Both the position numbers and the translations under genes were made by a program. From contig NC_090025.1 of assembly GCF_037176765.1 (NCBI RefSeq), positions 17,533,545-17,597,544 of the forward strand: DNA of 64,000 nucleotides. The letters run 5' to 3'. Positions 55,801 through 63,009 of the stretch are shown piece after piece. Each line of letters starts with the position of its first letter. Positions within the stretch are counted from its first letter, which is position 1. This DNA is from Anolis sagrei (taxonomy: Eukaryota > Chordata > Lepidosauria > Squamata > Anolidae). Below the pieces are notes generated by a model. It did not search any database, was not told the DNA's origin, and was given only the letters and a program-made list of their open reading frames with translations.

Positions 55801-58800
55801 AAAGAAGTAGTTTGTAGAATTGTAACATCCGAAGACTGAATGTATCTCAAACCAGCCATTTTGTAACATCAAGCCTTGTGCCAAGTTCAAATTCTCAAAA
55901 CTGCAACACTTACGTTCTGTTAACAATAAAACTTGTTCTCTTTGTATTTCAAACCTGCCTCCTCCATTGCTTTTATGCTTGGTGCATTCCACACTACCAA
56001 AGTCACCTCACAACACGACTAAAGATAAACAGAGACACAAACCAGCGTCTCTAAACATATTGGTGGCAGCTTAATTGATATTTGAAAGAAGGTTCCTCAC
56101 AGAATATTGGTGGCATTAAAGAAGATTAATACTTCCTCACAAGTAGGATTAACTATGTTGGTATAAATTCATTTATGTTATATAGTTAGAGAAAGTAGAA
56201 GAAAGGAACAATTATAACCGTTAGCCAGGAACTTGGGAGCCAATTGTCCCTCCTTCCCTCTTTTTGTTTATATTTTGTAGTGTAATATTGTAGCATGTTA
56301 GTAGTTTTGTTGAATGTAGTTGTGTATGTTCTGCATTGTTTGGATTTTTCTCTTTCAATCTTATTTCATATTATTTCAAATTGTTTACATTTTTTAAAAG
56401 AAGGGAAAACATTTTGATGAGACACTCTGAAATGAGGTCATTGGATTTATATCGAAATGAAGTCGTTGGCATGAGGTCAAAATGAAGCCATTGGCTTTAG
56501 ACCCTCTCTAAAGGGATTGGACTGTATGGTCTTTGTGGTCTCTTCCAACTTTATGATTACAGAAACAATACAGGGAAGGACTGCTTTAGGAAGCGCCTTC
56601 TTCTTTACTCATTATGAGCCTCGGGGGAAACTTTAATCTCCAAATTCCTTTAATTGTATGACTTGAGATGCTGGAGTTGAACCAATTTTAGAGTCCTGAC
56701 AGATGGCACTCCTTTCCATTTTCCAGGTGAGGAGACTTCTGTCAGGCTAACTGAAGCTCACCTTGTGATTTGACCTACTATCGTCAAGCTGACCACAAGA
56801 AATAAAGTCACTGATATATTGAACCAAATACCATACATAATAATGGGAGGGCATGGCAATGTCACTTTTTGGTCTAAAATAGCCTTCAATAATAATAATA
56901 ATAATAATTATTATTATTATTATTATTATTATGTGACATTGCTATGCCCTCCCATTATTAAAGACTCCCAATTATTAAAGACTCTGGCACAAGCTAGTAA
57001 AGGTGGTCCCATTGGTGATCGGCACACTGGGTGCAGTGCCTAAAGACCTTGGCCTGCACTTAAACACAATCAGCACTGACAAAATTACCATCTGCCAGCT
57101 GCAAAAGGCCATCTTACTGGGATCTAGGGAAGTCATGCTACCCCTCTATTCCGCTTTGGTTAGACCACACCTGGAAAATTGTGTCCAATTCTGGGCACAA
57201 CACTTGAAGAGAGATATTGACAAGCTGAAATGTGTCCAGAGGAGGGTGACTAAAATGATCAGGGGTCTGGAGAACAAGCCTTATGAGGAGTGGCTTAAGG
57301 AGCTGGGTATGTTTAGCCTGAAGAAGAGAAGGCTGAGAGGAGATATGATAGGCATGTATAAATATGTGGGAGGAAGCCACAGGGATCAGGGAGCAAGCTT
57401 GTTTTCTGCTTCCCTGGAGACTAGGACATGGAACAGTAGCTTCAAACTTCAAGAAAGGAGATTCCATCTGAACATGAGGAAGAACTTCCTGACTGTGAGA
57501 GCTGTTCAGCAGTGGAACTCTCTGCCCCAGAGTGTGGTGGAGGTTCCTTCCTTGGAGGCTTTTAAACAGAGGCTGGATGGCCATCTGTCAGGGGTGATTT
57601 GAATGCAATATTCCTGCTTCTTGGCAGGGGGTTGGACTGGATGGCCCATGAGGTCTCTTCCAATGTTTTGATTCTATGATTCTTTGATCTGCACGCATTA
57701 TTCACCAATACATCACACAGTCCTAGACACTTGGGAAGTGTCCGACGTGTGATCCAATACAACAGCCAGAAGAGTGATCTTGTTTGCTGTGGACTCATCT
57801 TGTTGTGTTTCAAATAATATAAGTATTAAATATTAAACAATGTAAGTATTATTAAATATTATTAATAAATAAGTTTGGATTATTGATGTCGTCATACCAG
57901 GTGACGGTCAAATTGATGAAAAACAACAGGAAAAACTCAACCGTTATCAAGACCTCAAAATTGAACTGCAAAGGCTCTGGCATAAACCAGTACAGGTGGT
58001 CCCAGTGGTCACTGGCGTACTGGGTGCCGTGCCAAAAGATCTCAGCCAGCATTTAGAAACAATCACAATCTATGAGAAAATCACAATCTATCAACAGCAA
58101 ATGGCCATCTTACTTGGATCTACGCGCATAATTCAAAACTATATCACACAGTCCTAAACGCTTGGGAAGTGTTCAACTTGTGATTTTGTGATACGAAATC
58201 CAGCATATATCTCTCATTTGCTGTGTTTTTGTGTCAGCAAAATAATTATTTATTTGTATTCCGCCCTATTTCCCCAAGGAGACTCAGGGCTGATTCCAGC
58301 ATATACAGACACAAGGCAAACATTCAATGCCTAGAAACAACGAAACACCGATACACCTCACAAACTCTGAGGATGCCTGCCATAGATGCAAGCAAAACGT
58401 CAGGAGAGAATGCTTCTGAAACATGGCCATACAGTGATTCCAGCTATGAAAATCTGTGACAACACATCGAAACACAGATACACAGATAAAGGTAAAGGCT
58501 TCCCCTTCATCTCTGGCTCTGGGAGTGGTGCTCATCTCCATTTCTAAACTGAAGAGCTTGCATCGTCCATAGATATCTCCTAGGTCATGTGGCTGGCATG
58601 ACTGCATGGAGCATGGTTTATCTTCCCACCAAGGTGGTACCTATTGATCTACTCACATTTGCATGTTTTCAAACTGCTAGGTTGGCAGGAGCTGGGGATA
58701 ACAGCGGGAGCTCACCCCATCCTGTGGATATGAACCGGCAACCTTTCGGCCAGCAAGTTCAGCAGCTCAACAGCTCAACACGGTGCATTCAAATGAACTT

Positions 58801-59497
58801 ACATTGAGACCACAAAGGGGAAATATCAAACCTTCTTGCTCTTGCTTTAAGAGCGTGATACTGTTACATGCCATATGTAATGTGACTTATTTATAATTAT
58901 AGGAGTCATCAATATGTCTCCTACTGGAGTGGGAAAATGGGATAAAAACTGGAATAGAAGTGAAACCAAGGGTTATTTACCAACTCAATTAAAATCATGA
59001 AATTTCTTCCAACACAAATCTATATCTGGCCTGACTTTTGGCTCTTTCTGTTTCTGATGCATCTTTTTAAATATTGTACCACCTAGTTCAGGAGAGGAAA
59101 TTATGTCATGAGTTCGAAGCCAGCCTGGGTTGGAGTGAGCTTCCGAACAATTGTGTAGAATGTTGTCAACCTTTGCAACCTGAAAGACAGTTGCATCTGT
59201 CAAGTAGGAAAATTAGGTACCACCTATGTGTGGGACGGCGAATTTAACTAATTTATGAGGCCATAAAAAAGACTCCAGCAAAAGCATGTGAGGAATGCGG
59301 AAGTTCTTCATCAGTGTTGCAGATGGACGATGAAAAGTGACAGCTCCCCTGGCAGCCAGAAAACTTAAATAGCCTCTGACTGTCTGTATATATCTGTTGT
59401 GTGTCTTTGGCATTGAATGTTTGCCATATATGTGTACACTGTAATCCGCCCTGAGTCCCCTGCGGGGTGAGAAAGGCGGAATATAAATACTGTAAAA

Positions 59498-59528
<31 letters not shown>

Positions 59529-60387
59529 ATGTAGGCTTCAATAAATTATTGAACGGCACCTGCTATCAATCTTTGCCAGCACAGTCGGGGTGATGCTGGA
59601 AATGGAGGGTGAATGACACCTGGAGGACAAATGCAATGCCTAGCCTTCACCTTGGAGTTTTTCTCCCCTACTCTGTTGAGATTTTGTGGTTGTAAGAATA
59701 ACCAGCAGCACTATGAAGAGTTAAGCTGGATGTGTTTTGCTTCATCTGCCAACCAGGCGGAAATAGGCCTTTAAATGCAGGAATACATGCTTGTCAGCAG
59801 CTCTCGCCACCCAAAATAGGATGGAATCAACATTGAAACTTAGCATAATAAGACTGCTGACACTCTGCTATGAAGAGCCTGAATAGAAGTTCTAGAGCAG
59901 TTACCTCTTTCACTTAAATGTAAGCGGATTTATAGCATCCAATAGTCATTACTGACTCACACTGCCAAAGGGTGGTTGTTTTAGATTGGTTTCTGTGAGC
60001 TGTTATCCAATTTTTTTTCATGGCAGGACCGATTTGTGAAACTGCAAGTCGCTTCTGGTGTGAAAGAATTAGCTGTCTGCAAGGATGTTGCCCAGGGGGT
60101 GCCCGGATGTTATCCAAATACAATGACTTTACCAAGCTCTCAATTTCCATGATCTAATCAACTTAGTAGGGAAAGATTTTTCCTCCTACAGTGTTCACTA
60201 ACAAGTGTGTCAAAAGTTCACAGCATTAGCCTCCAGCTTACCTTGTCTGGCTACCTGGTCCAGGAAAACCTTCTCCTCCAGTGTTGGCTCTTCTTTGGGA
60301 TCGAAAATCAAGAAGTCCGTTTTTGTGCCCCCAAACCTCAGAAAGCCAGGAGACAAGCCTCTCGCTAATGTGCGCAATTTCGTAGAT
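39295..60387 (-). CDS. HPSE: HPSE, heparanase (eleven coding exons; first exon beyond window)
   Basis: Endo-beta-glucuronidase of family GH79 that cuts heparan sulfate chains in lysosomes and the extracellular matrix. Exons in transcript order: 60387-60242, 53563-53429, 52626-52453, 51062-50891, 49021-48974, 46689-46596, 45159-45053, 44666-44552, 42554-42436, 41483-41340, 39454-39295. All junctions are GT/AG, phases match throughout, and the 1414 nt encode about 471 residues against 543 in human. The missing roughly 70 residues (signal peptide and first part of the 8-kDa subunit) belong to an exon upstream of 64000. Both catalytic residues are present: the acid in WELGNEPNS (human Glu225) and the nucleophile in WLGETSS (human Glu343). 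The C-terminus [17 protein letters not shown] matches the family. COQ2 lies downstream in the same orientation. I see no frameshift or stop. Confidence 0.96.
39745..39973 (-). mobile_element. tRNA-derived SINE, family 'A', nested
   Basis: Reverse copy (gtgtcagaaacaacttgaga at left, ttgcgccaccacagctcc at right) with a 12-bp target duplication tagaatcacatt (39733-39744, 39974-39985). Confidence 0.8.
39999..40090. mobile_element. hAT-type MITE, shortened, nested
   Basis: caggcatgggcaaattttgg at the left; 92 bp, shorter than the 134-bp copy at 53004 with part of the palindrome lost. Perfect 8-bp target duplication ACCTAGAT (39991-39998, 40091-40098). Confidence 0.8.
40705..40839. mobile_element. 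palindromic hAT-type MITE (135 bp)
   Basis: Ends cagtggttctcaacttgtgg and ccacaggttgagaaccattg; arms pair for about 60 bp. 8-bp duplication gaatagaa (40697-40704) / gaatggaa (40840-40847). Intron between HPSE exons 11 and 12. Confidence 0.85.
41340..41483 (-). CDS. HPSE: HPSE exon 11: C-terminal domain
   Basis: 144 nt, acceptor AG at 41485-41484, donor GTGAGT from 41339. It reads [20 protein letters not shown], then [20 protein letters not shown] and HGNSLLS. NNRT sits at the human Asn459 glycosylation position. This is the beta-sandwich domain needed for secretion and activity. Confidence 0.94.
41651..41916 (-). mobile_element. tRNA-derived SINE, family 'A'
   Basis: Reverse copy: tttttttcatgccagaagtg at left, ccattgcaccaccgggcgct at right. 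HPSE intron 10, about 170 bp from exon 11. Confidence 0.8.
41990..42310. mobile_element. old palindromic MITE (gtgcatctacac family)
   Basis: gctatagccacactgtaaaa left and attccacaatgtagattcat right, with gccttctgtgccaaagtgtg inside. Diverged and enlarged by unrelated sequence near 42110. Confidence 0.5.
42436..42554 (-). CDS. HPSE: HPSE exon 10
   Basis: 119 nt, acceptor AG at 42556-42555, donor GTAAGT from 42435. It encodes [20 protein letters not shown], then [19 protein letters not shown], matching human DYWLSLLFKKLVGTKVL. It has a sequon, NIT, that the human protein lacks here. Confidence 0.95.
43305..43566 (-). mobile_element. tRNA-derived SINE, family 'A'
   Basis: Reverse copy: ctcaggagcgacttgataaa left, gtgccaacgggggctcc right. 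HPSE intron 9. Confidence 0.8.
44552..44666 (-). CDS. HPSE: HPSE exon 9
   Basis: 115 nt, acceptor AG at 44668-44667, donor GTAAGT from 44551. It encodes [20 protein letters not shown], then [18 protein letters not shown]. It contains the sequon NAS and matches the barrel's last strands in human. Confidence 0.95.
44781..44915. mobile_element. palindromic hAT-type MITE (135 bp)
   Basis: Ends cagtggctcccaacctttgg and ccaaagtttgggaaccatta; arms pair (gttttggacttcaattccc). Perfect 8-bp target duplication GTCTACAT (44773-44780, 44916-44923). HPSE intron 8. Confidence 0.88.
45053..45159 (-). CDS. HPSE: HPSE exon 8: catalytic nucleophile
   Basis: 107 nt, acceptor AG at 45161-45160, donor GTGAGT from 45052. 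It reads [20 protein letters not shown], then [30 protein letters not shown] contains the GH79 nucleophile (human Glu343) and is unchanged from human. Confidence 0.95.
45447..45512. repeat. 66-bp perfect direct repeat, unit 1
   Basis: Identical over 66 bases to 45860-45925, 413 bp away, starting in a T-run before agaactttcagcataatttt. Not a recognised end of any element I know. HPSE intron 7. Confidence 0.9.
45860..45925. repeat. 66-bp perfect direct repeat, unit 2
   Basis: Second copy of 45447-45512. An L2-group LINE fragment begins just to its right. Confidence 0.9.
45926..46145 (-). mobile_element. L2-group LINE ORF2 fragment
   Basis: The minus-strand frame reads [20 protein letters not shown], then [18 protein letters not shown] and [21 protein letters not shown]...QL..VRQL.PYL...[10 protein letters not shown] is the diagnostic L2/CR1-group block after the polymerase motifs. 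HPSE intron 7. Confidence 0.75.
46258..46345 (-). mobile_element. LINE 3' tail (family of 8381-8875)
   Basis: atttatcatgtcaggagcaa then ccagacatttgtattacatt, followed by (AAAC)n. Matches the terminal 90 bp of 60656-60995. Confidence 0.6.
46596..46689 (-). CDS. HPSE: HPSE exon 7
   Basis: 94 nt, acceptor AG at 46691-46690, donor GTATTA from 46595. It encodes [20 protein letters not shown] and [11 protein letters not shown], matching human [20 protein letters not shown]. It ends on a codon boundary. Confidence 0.94.
47018..47800 (-). mobile_element. Penelope-like element, 3' half
   Basis: gttgtgagttttcagggctg at left (element terminus), GIY-YIG end at right (minus frame [20 protein letters not shown] at about 47530). 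No inverted arm on this copy. HPSE intron 6. Confidence 0.75.
47825..48035. mobile_element. old palindromic MITE (gtgcatctacac family)
   Basis: ggcactgctttaagtgccat, then gatgcaccggcactctttgg in the centre and ttctacaatgtaaatgcatc at the right end. HPSE intron 6. Confidence 0.55.
48412..48685. mobile_element. hAT MITE with G/C runs (second copy, truncated)
   Basis: Reverse orientation relative to 34156-34475: right end ccggctacatgcctg equals that copy's left end reversed; interior gtgaaagagggtctagccta is shared. The left terminal repeat is missing. HPSE intron 6. Confidence 0.7.
48974..49021 (-). CDS. HPSE: HPSE exon 6 (48 nt)
   Basis: A small exon reading [16 protein letters not shown] (His completed in exon 7), acceptor AG at 49023-49022, donor GTAAGT from 48973. 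It matches human [16 protein letters not shown]. The size preserves phase (2 nt in, 2 nt out). Confidence 0.9.
49293..49645 (+). mobile_element. divergent Sauria-like SINE
   Basis: Head gtcgtggtagcacagcaggt, shared body gttagccctagcttctgcca and cctagcagttcgaaaacgtg, then a second half (gcagccatgctggcaacaca, catctccccatggccagagt) that differs from the common Sauria copies here. Possibly a separate subfamily. Confidence 0.6.
49690..49808 (+). mobile_element. LINE 3' tail and (TTA)n microsatellite
   Basis: ctctgaatccccatcagaag then tggaatataaaatgtatta, running into about 15 TTA units. Confidence 0.6.
49809..50400 (+). mobile_element. Sauria-type tRNA SINE, split by a hAT MITE
   Basis: Head gagcccttggtggcacagcg and body ctcccactgttagtcccagc run to 50007, resume at 50315 (catgctggccacatgacctt) and end near 50400. 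The tail is short. HPSE intron 5. Confidence 0.8.
50008..50314. mobile_element. hAT MITE carrying a Helitron-like module, nested in SINE
   Basis: 307 bp, ends caggggtggctc and gggctgcctctg (reversed cagaggcagccc), perfect 8-bp target duplication CATGCTGG (50000-50007, 50315-50322). The interior (50095-50215: gttgtagttactgggatata, gttcacctacaatcaaagag) matches the Helitrons at 34811-35995. Confidence 0.85.
50596..50783. mobile_element. miniature Penelope-derived hairpin element
   Basis: 188 bp made of two opposed Penelope termini (gtattgtcgaaggctttcat / cctctagaacatagtcatat then cctacaacaaccc). A perfect 12-bp target duplication aacacaataaac flanks it (50584-50595, 50784-50795). HPSE intron 5, about 100 bp from exon 5. 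Confidence 0.8.
50891..51062 (-). CDS. HPSE: HPSE exon 5: catalytic acid and second heparin-binding stretch
   Basis: 172 nt, acceptor AG at 51064-51063, donor GTAAAA from 50890. It begins [20 protein letters not shown] and continues [20 protein letters not shown] and [17 protein letters not shown]. The EPNS Glu is the proton donor, its codon split by the intron. [11 protein letters not shown] aligns to the human heparin-binding stretch QPRRKTAKMLK and stays basic. Confidence 0.95.
51635..51960 (+). mobile_element. CR1 LINE, 3' end
   Basis: The frame 51647-51883 encodes [20 protein letters not shown] and [20 protein letters not shown]. It ends ttccaactctttgattctat, followed by AAAT repeats (51992-52014). 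HPSE intron 4. Confidence 0.9.
52027..52235. mobile_element. palindromic MITE (gtgcatctacac family)
   Basis: ggtgcatctacgctgcagaa left and ttctacagtgtagacatatc right are inverted; arms continue inward (cactttaactg, tgctatggaatccta / aatcctaagattccacagca). Best-preserved copy of this family here. Confidence 0.65.
52453..52626 (-). CDS. HPSE: HPSE exon 4: barrel strand leading to the acid/base Glu
   Basis: 174 nt, acceptor AG at 52628-52627, donor GTACGT from 52452. It encodes [20 protein letters not shown], then [20 protein letters not shown], ending YSMSWELGN and the first base of the catalytic Glu codon. The sequons corresponding to human Asn178 and Asn200 are absent (FAHC, DST), while the one at Asn217 remains (NYS). 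Confidence 0.95.
52945..53222. mobile_element. palindromic MITE (tgcattatatggcagtgtag family), interrupted
   Basis: tgcactgccatataatgcag and ctgcattatatggcagtata lie at opposite ends in reverse. The hAT MITE 53004-53137 is inserted in the internal gtgtagac. HPSE intron 3. Confidence 0.65.
53004..53137. mobile_element. near-perfect palindromic hAT-type MITE (134 bp)
   Basis: Starts caggcatgggcaaacttcgg and ends with its reverse complement (one or two changes); the two 65-bp arms pair along their whole length. Perfect 8-bp target duplication GTGTAGAC (52996-53003, 53138-53145). The arm identity suggests the youngest MITE in the window. Confidence 0.9.
53429..53563 (-). CDS. HPSE: HPSE exon 3: linker and maturation site
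   Basis: 135 nt, acceptor AG at 53565-53564, donor GTGAGA from 53428. It reads [20 protein letters not shown], then [20 protein letters not shown] and NTTIT. It aligns to the human linker and to the cathepsin L site after Tyr156-Gln157; the Tyr is kept while the following two residues are Lys-Asn. NTT corresponds to the human Asn162 glycosylation site. Confidence 0.92.
53998..55122 (+). mobile_element. Penelope-like element with inverted left arm
   Basis: The left arm (53998-54230) is the terminus in reverse (gaaggctttcatggctggaa). From 54290 the element is forward (GIY-YIG tail at caaccagagaagtccgccat; then 54650-55122 terminus). A 12-bp target duplication agctttaacaaa flanks it (53986-53997, 55123-55134). 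A SINE (54849-55099) is inserted near its end. HPSE intron 2. Confidence 0.8.
54849..55099 (+). mobile_element. tRNA-derived SINE, family 'A', nested in Penelope
   Basis: ggaacccctggtggtgcagt to tctctcctgacacg plus A-run. 12-bp target duplication gcccagaaaact (54837-54848, 55100-55111). A short gap in the tRNA-like part around 54905. Confidence 0.85.
55207..55305. repeat. two-unit tandem repeat (about 46 bp)
   Basis: ttataaagtgttatttataa then gtgtttaaactgtatttata, repeated with few changes as tataaagtgttatctataat. It abuts the LTR-like element. Confidence 0.7.
55319..56055 (+). mobile_element. LTR-like element (fossil)
   Basis: Starts TGTTGCCAGGGCC, has an AATAAA near 55925, and ends near ctctaaaca (about 56050), followed by tattggtggcagc, which resembles a primer-binding region. 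A second tattggtggca word lies 45 bp on. No clear target duplication was found, so the right boundary is uncertain. Looks broken; family unresolved. Confidence 0.45.
56508..56562 (+). mobile_element. CR1 3' terminus fragment
   Basis: gggattggactgtatggtct then ttgtggtctcttccaacttt, atgatt. Only the last 50 bp. Confidence 0.5.
56841..56962. repeat. inverted repeat around (AAT)n(ATT)n
   Basis: taatgggagggcatggcaat then gtcac on the left pairs with gtgacattgctatgccctcc then catta on the right (one mismatch); between are AAT units followed by ATT units. The whole block can form a long hairpin. Confidence 0.85.
56980..57815 (+). mobile_element. R4/Dong-like LINE 3' end, split by CR1
   Basis: gctagtaaaggtggtcccat to ccatcttactggg (57121) encodes [20 protein letters not shown]; it resumes at 57690 (gcacgcattattcaccaata) and ends near 57815. 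Same family as 92-520. The junction words gatct on both sides mark the CR1 target. Confidence 0.65.
57122..57689 (+). mobile_element. CR1 LINE, 3' end, nested in R4-like LINE
   Basis: atctagggaagtcatgctac to gattctatgattctttgatct. The frame encodes [20 protein letters not shown] and [20 protein letters not shown]. It inserted within the 3' end of the older LINE. Confidence 0.88.
57878..58205 (+). mobile_element. R4/Dong-like LINE 3' end (second copy)
   Basis: attattgatgtcgtcatacc then aggtgacggtcaaattgatg encodes [20 protein letters not shown], then [20 protein letters not shown] and [15 protein letters not shown], more extended than the 57-kb copy. It contains a duplicated 'aaaatcacaatctatca' word near 58080. 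Confidence 0.65.
58240..58345 (-). mobile_element. LINE/SINE tail fragment
   Basis: attatttatttgtattccgc then cctatttccccaaggagact, cagggctgattccagcatat: reverse of the ACA-type SINE tail (compare 20680-20760). Confidence 0.5.
58350..58470 (+). mobile_element. Penelope-like element, terminal fragment
   Basis: ctctgaggatgcctgccata, gcaaaacgtcaggagagaat and ccagctatgaaaatctgtga. Confidence 0.65.
58483..58790 (-). mobile_element. Sauria-type tRNA SINE
   Basis: Reverse copy: ataaaggtaaaggcttcccc left, cctttcggccagcaagttca right. A short deletion in the tail (the agtcgtgtccgac block is missing). HPSE intron 2. Confidence 0.8.
59095..59530 (+). mobile_element. long tRNA SINE (ACA-type), 5' truncated
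   Basis: tcatgagttcgaagccagcc (box B) onward, gaaagacagttgcatctgtc, gatggacgatgaaaagtgac, and tail ccgccctgagtcccctgcgg then AAATAAATAAAT. Missing the first tRNA-like part found in the 20666-21135 copy. Confidence 0.7.
60010..60108 (-). mobile_element. SINE family 'A' fragment (3' 100 bp)
   Basis: tttttttcatggcaggaccg to tgcccagggggtgcccggat; head missing. HPSE intron 2, about 130 bp from exon 2. Confidence 0.75.
60242..60387 (-). CDS. HPSE: HPSE exon 2: part of the 8-kDa subunit and linker
   Basis: 146 nt, acceptor AG at 60389-60388, donor GTAAGC from 60241. It encodes [20 protein letters not shown], then [19 protein letters not shown] and VFLDQVARQ. The [22 protein letters not shown] block is the most conserved part of the N-terminal subunit of the barrel; the acidic run after FDP begins the linker removed during maturation. 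It starts in phase 2, so another coding exon must precede it. Confidence 0.95.
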
Positions 60388-60655
60388 CTGTTGAAGTGAA
60401 TGCCAATAAAATATTGTTATTTTAGTTATTATTCGAATTAGAAACAATATTTAAGCCGTGATCCTATATCACACTCTACAGTTCCACAAATGTACAAACC
60501 TATAACTATGTTGCAGAAATATAACAAAACCCTGTTAGTAAATTGTGACAATGTACATCTGAGCACTAGCAAGAGCATTTCAATGCACATAGGGCACACC
60601 TGATTTGCTTTGGGTACTTCTGGTGCACTTTGGGCAATTCTGATTCACACTGATT

Positions 60656-60995
60656 TATTTATTTGTCGTGTCAGGCAACCAGTCAATTGTATTACATTTC
60701 TAACAGAACAAAACAAACAAACAAACAGACAAAATACAAAATGTGTGAGTTTGGTAGTTGATTAAATGTCCTTTGACCAGTATCTGGTCACTTGGAGTCC
60801 TTCTGGTGTTGCTGCAAGAAGGTCCTCCATTGTGCATGTGGCAGGGCTCAGGTTGCATTGCAGCAGGTGGTCAGTGGTTTGCTCCTCTCCACACTCGCAT
60901 GTCGTGGATTCCACTTTGTAGCCCCATTTCTTGAGGTTGGCTCTGCATCTTGTGGTGCAGAACGCAGTCTGTTCAGCGCCTTCCAAGTTGGCCAG
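60656..60995 (-). mobile_element. LINE 3' end (family of 8381-8875)
   Basis: The minus-strand frame reads [20 protein letters not shown] and [20 protein letters not shown], with a complete CxCG...HLLxC knuckle. Left end tatttatttgtcgtgtcagg is the 3' terminus. HPSE intron 1. Confidence 0.7.
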
Positions 60996-61017
60996 TTTTC
61001 TGATTGATAACTGGCAA

Positions 61018-61520
61018 ATGTAGAAAACGTGGAGGCAGTGACAGACTTTGTATTTCTAGGAGTGAAGATTACTGCAGACGCAGACTGCAGCCAGGGAATT
61101 AGAAAATGTTTACTTCTTGGAAGGAGAGCAATGACCAATCTCGATAAAACAATTAAGAGTAGAGGCATCACGCTGGCAACAAAGATCCACATAGCTGCCC
61201 TGAGTCCCTCAGCGGAGGTTGAGATAGGATGGGATACAAATGTTCATTGGAGGGAAGGATATTAGAGACAAAGTTGAAGTACTTTGGCAACATCATGAAG
61301 ACACAGGAAAGCTTAGAGAAGAGAATTATGCTGGGAAAAATGGAAGAAAAAAGGAAGAGGGGTAGACAAAGGGCAAGATGGATGGATGGCATCCTTGAAG
61401 TGACTGGCTTGACTCTGAAGGACATGGGGGAGGTGACGGCCGACAGGGAGCTCTAGTGTGGGCTGGTCCATGAGGTCACAAAGAGTCGGAAACAACTGAA
61501 CAAATGAACAACAACAAACA
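61018..61520 (+). mobile_element. RTE-BovB LINE, rearranged 3' copy
   Basis: 61018-61195 encodes NVEAVTDFVFLGVKITADAD, CSQGIRKCLLLGRRAMTNLD. A 45-bp foreign LINE-tail piece (ctgccctgagtccctcagcg) interrupts, then 61245-61520 is the BovB 3' end (ggagggaaggatattagaga...gaggtcacaaagagtcggaa). Confidence 0.8.
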
Positions 61521-61549
61521 TATGCCCTAAATAAATAAATAGTTAAAGC

Positions 61550-61965
61550 AAATGGTATTCCCTGTAGTAACCTATGGATGCGAGAGTTAGAACTTAAGAA
61601 AGGCTGAGCGAAGGAAGATAGACACTTTTGAACTGTGGTGCTGGAGGAAAATTCTGAGAGTGCCTTGGACAGCGAGAAGATCCAACCAGTCCACACTCCT
61701 GGAAATAAAGCCCGACTGTTCACTGAAGGGAAGGAGATTAGAGACAAAGATGAAGTACTTCGACCACATAATGAGAAGACAGGAAAGCTTGGAGAAGATA
61801 ATGATACTGGGGGAAATGGAAGGAAAAAGGAAGAGGAGCTGACCAAGGGCAAGATGGATGGATGGTATCCTTGGAGTGACCTTGAAGGAGCTGGAGGTGG
61901 TGACGGCTGACAGGGAGCTCTGGTCAATGAGATAATGAAGAGTCAGAAAAGTCTGAACAACAACA
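61550..61965 (+). mobile_element. RTE-BovB LINE, 3' copy
   Basis: atggtattccctgtagtaac through TFELWCWRKILRVPWTARRS to the 3' UTR (gtggtgacggctgacaggga) and AACAACAACAAAG. It starts where the previous copy's RT fragment would continue, so both may derive from one rearranged insertion. Confidence 0.8.
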
Positions 61966-61969
61966 AAGT

Positions 61970-62232
61970 TTTTTTTTTGTCGTCTCAGGAGTGACTTGAG
62001 AAACTGCAGGTCACTTCTGCTGTGAGATAATTGGCTGTGTGCAAGGATGTTGCCCAGGGGATGCCCAGATGTTCTGATGTTTTACCAACCTTGTGAGAGG
62101 CTTATCTCATGTCCCCGCATGAGGAGCTGGAGCTGATAGAGGGAGCTCGTCCGTGCTCTCCCCGGATTTGAACCTGCGACCTGTTGATCTTCAGTCCTGC
62201 CGGCACAGGGGTTTAACCCACTGCACCACCAG
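61970..62232 (-). mobile_element. tRNA-derived SINE, family 'A'
   Basis: Reverse copy: tttttgtcgtctcaggagtg left, cactgcaccaccag right. HPSE intron 1. Confidence 0.8.
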
Positions 62233-63009
62233 TTTCGAAACAAACTGGTGAAAAAGAAGAAAACAGCCTGAATTTTGTGTTCTGCCTAGATTGATGCTGT
62301 GAGTGACTTTTTTTTGTTGATGGGCAGCATTTCTAATTCTAAAAAAAGATGACATTTAAAAATCTAACATCCCAAACATTGTGCTAGCAATGTACCAGTG
62401 ACATGGAAGCGGGTTGGTTTGACACCCTTGATGCTCTTGAAGGCGGATGAGATTCTTCACAGCTGAGTGGTGCAGAGCCAAACAGGTTTATAATGTGTCT
62501 CCCTAAGAAGTCAAGGGCATCATCGCTATGCAGGCTGGTTTCAGGACAGGCTCTTCTGGCTCCCTTATTTATTTGACAACATCTGTGCAACACAGGTTTT
62601 GTTTTAACCTAACCTAACCACACCCATTGCGGCAATTTCCTGTCCCCAGGGCTCAATTGAGGTGGCCAAGGTATTCAGTTGCCTTGAAATCACATGACTG
62701 CACTCTGAGCAGGGATGGGTGTAACCCACTTTGTACAGAAACGTCCTCTTAGCAGATCTAAGAATCACTTATGATTACAAGTGATTGCTGTATGACATAA
62801 GAGTAACAAAGGATGCCTCTTAGCGTATATAGTGTTTTGACCACTCAACAAATAAATCTAGCGAAAGCAGGCAGTCTCTAGTACTAAACCTTCCAAAATT
62901 TGACTGATGAAAGAAAGGATTCCTATGACCAAGCAACATCAGAGTGTGTTCAACATGGCAACAAATTGTTAATGAGGATGAACACATAAACTAGGACATG
63001 CTGACACAG

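Noticed and set aside
55319-56055. Considered calling a complete LTR retroelement from the primer-binding-like word
   Set aside because: No second LTR and no target duplication were found; left as an LTR-like fragment with low confidence.
61313-61927. 204-residue minus-strand frame
   Set aside because: Antisense of BovB 3' sequence; Ser/Phe/Pro-rich because of the template, not a gene.
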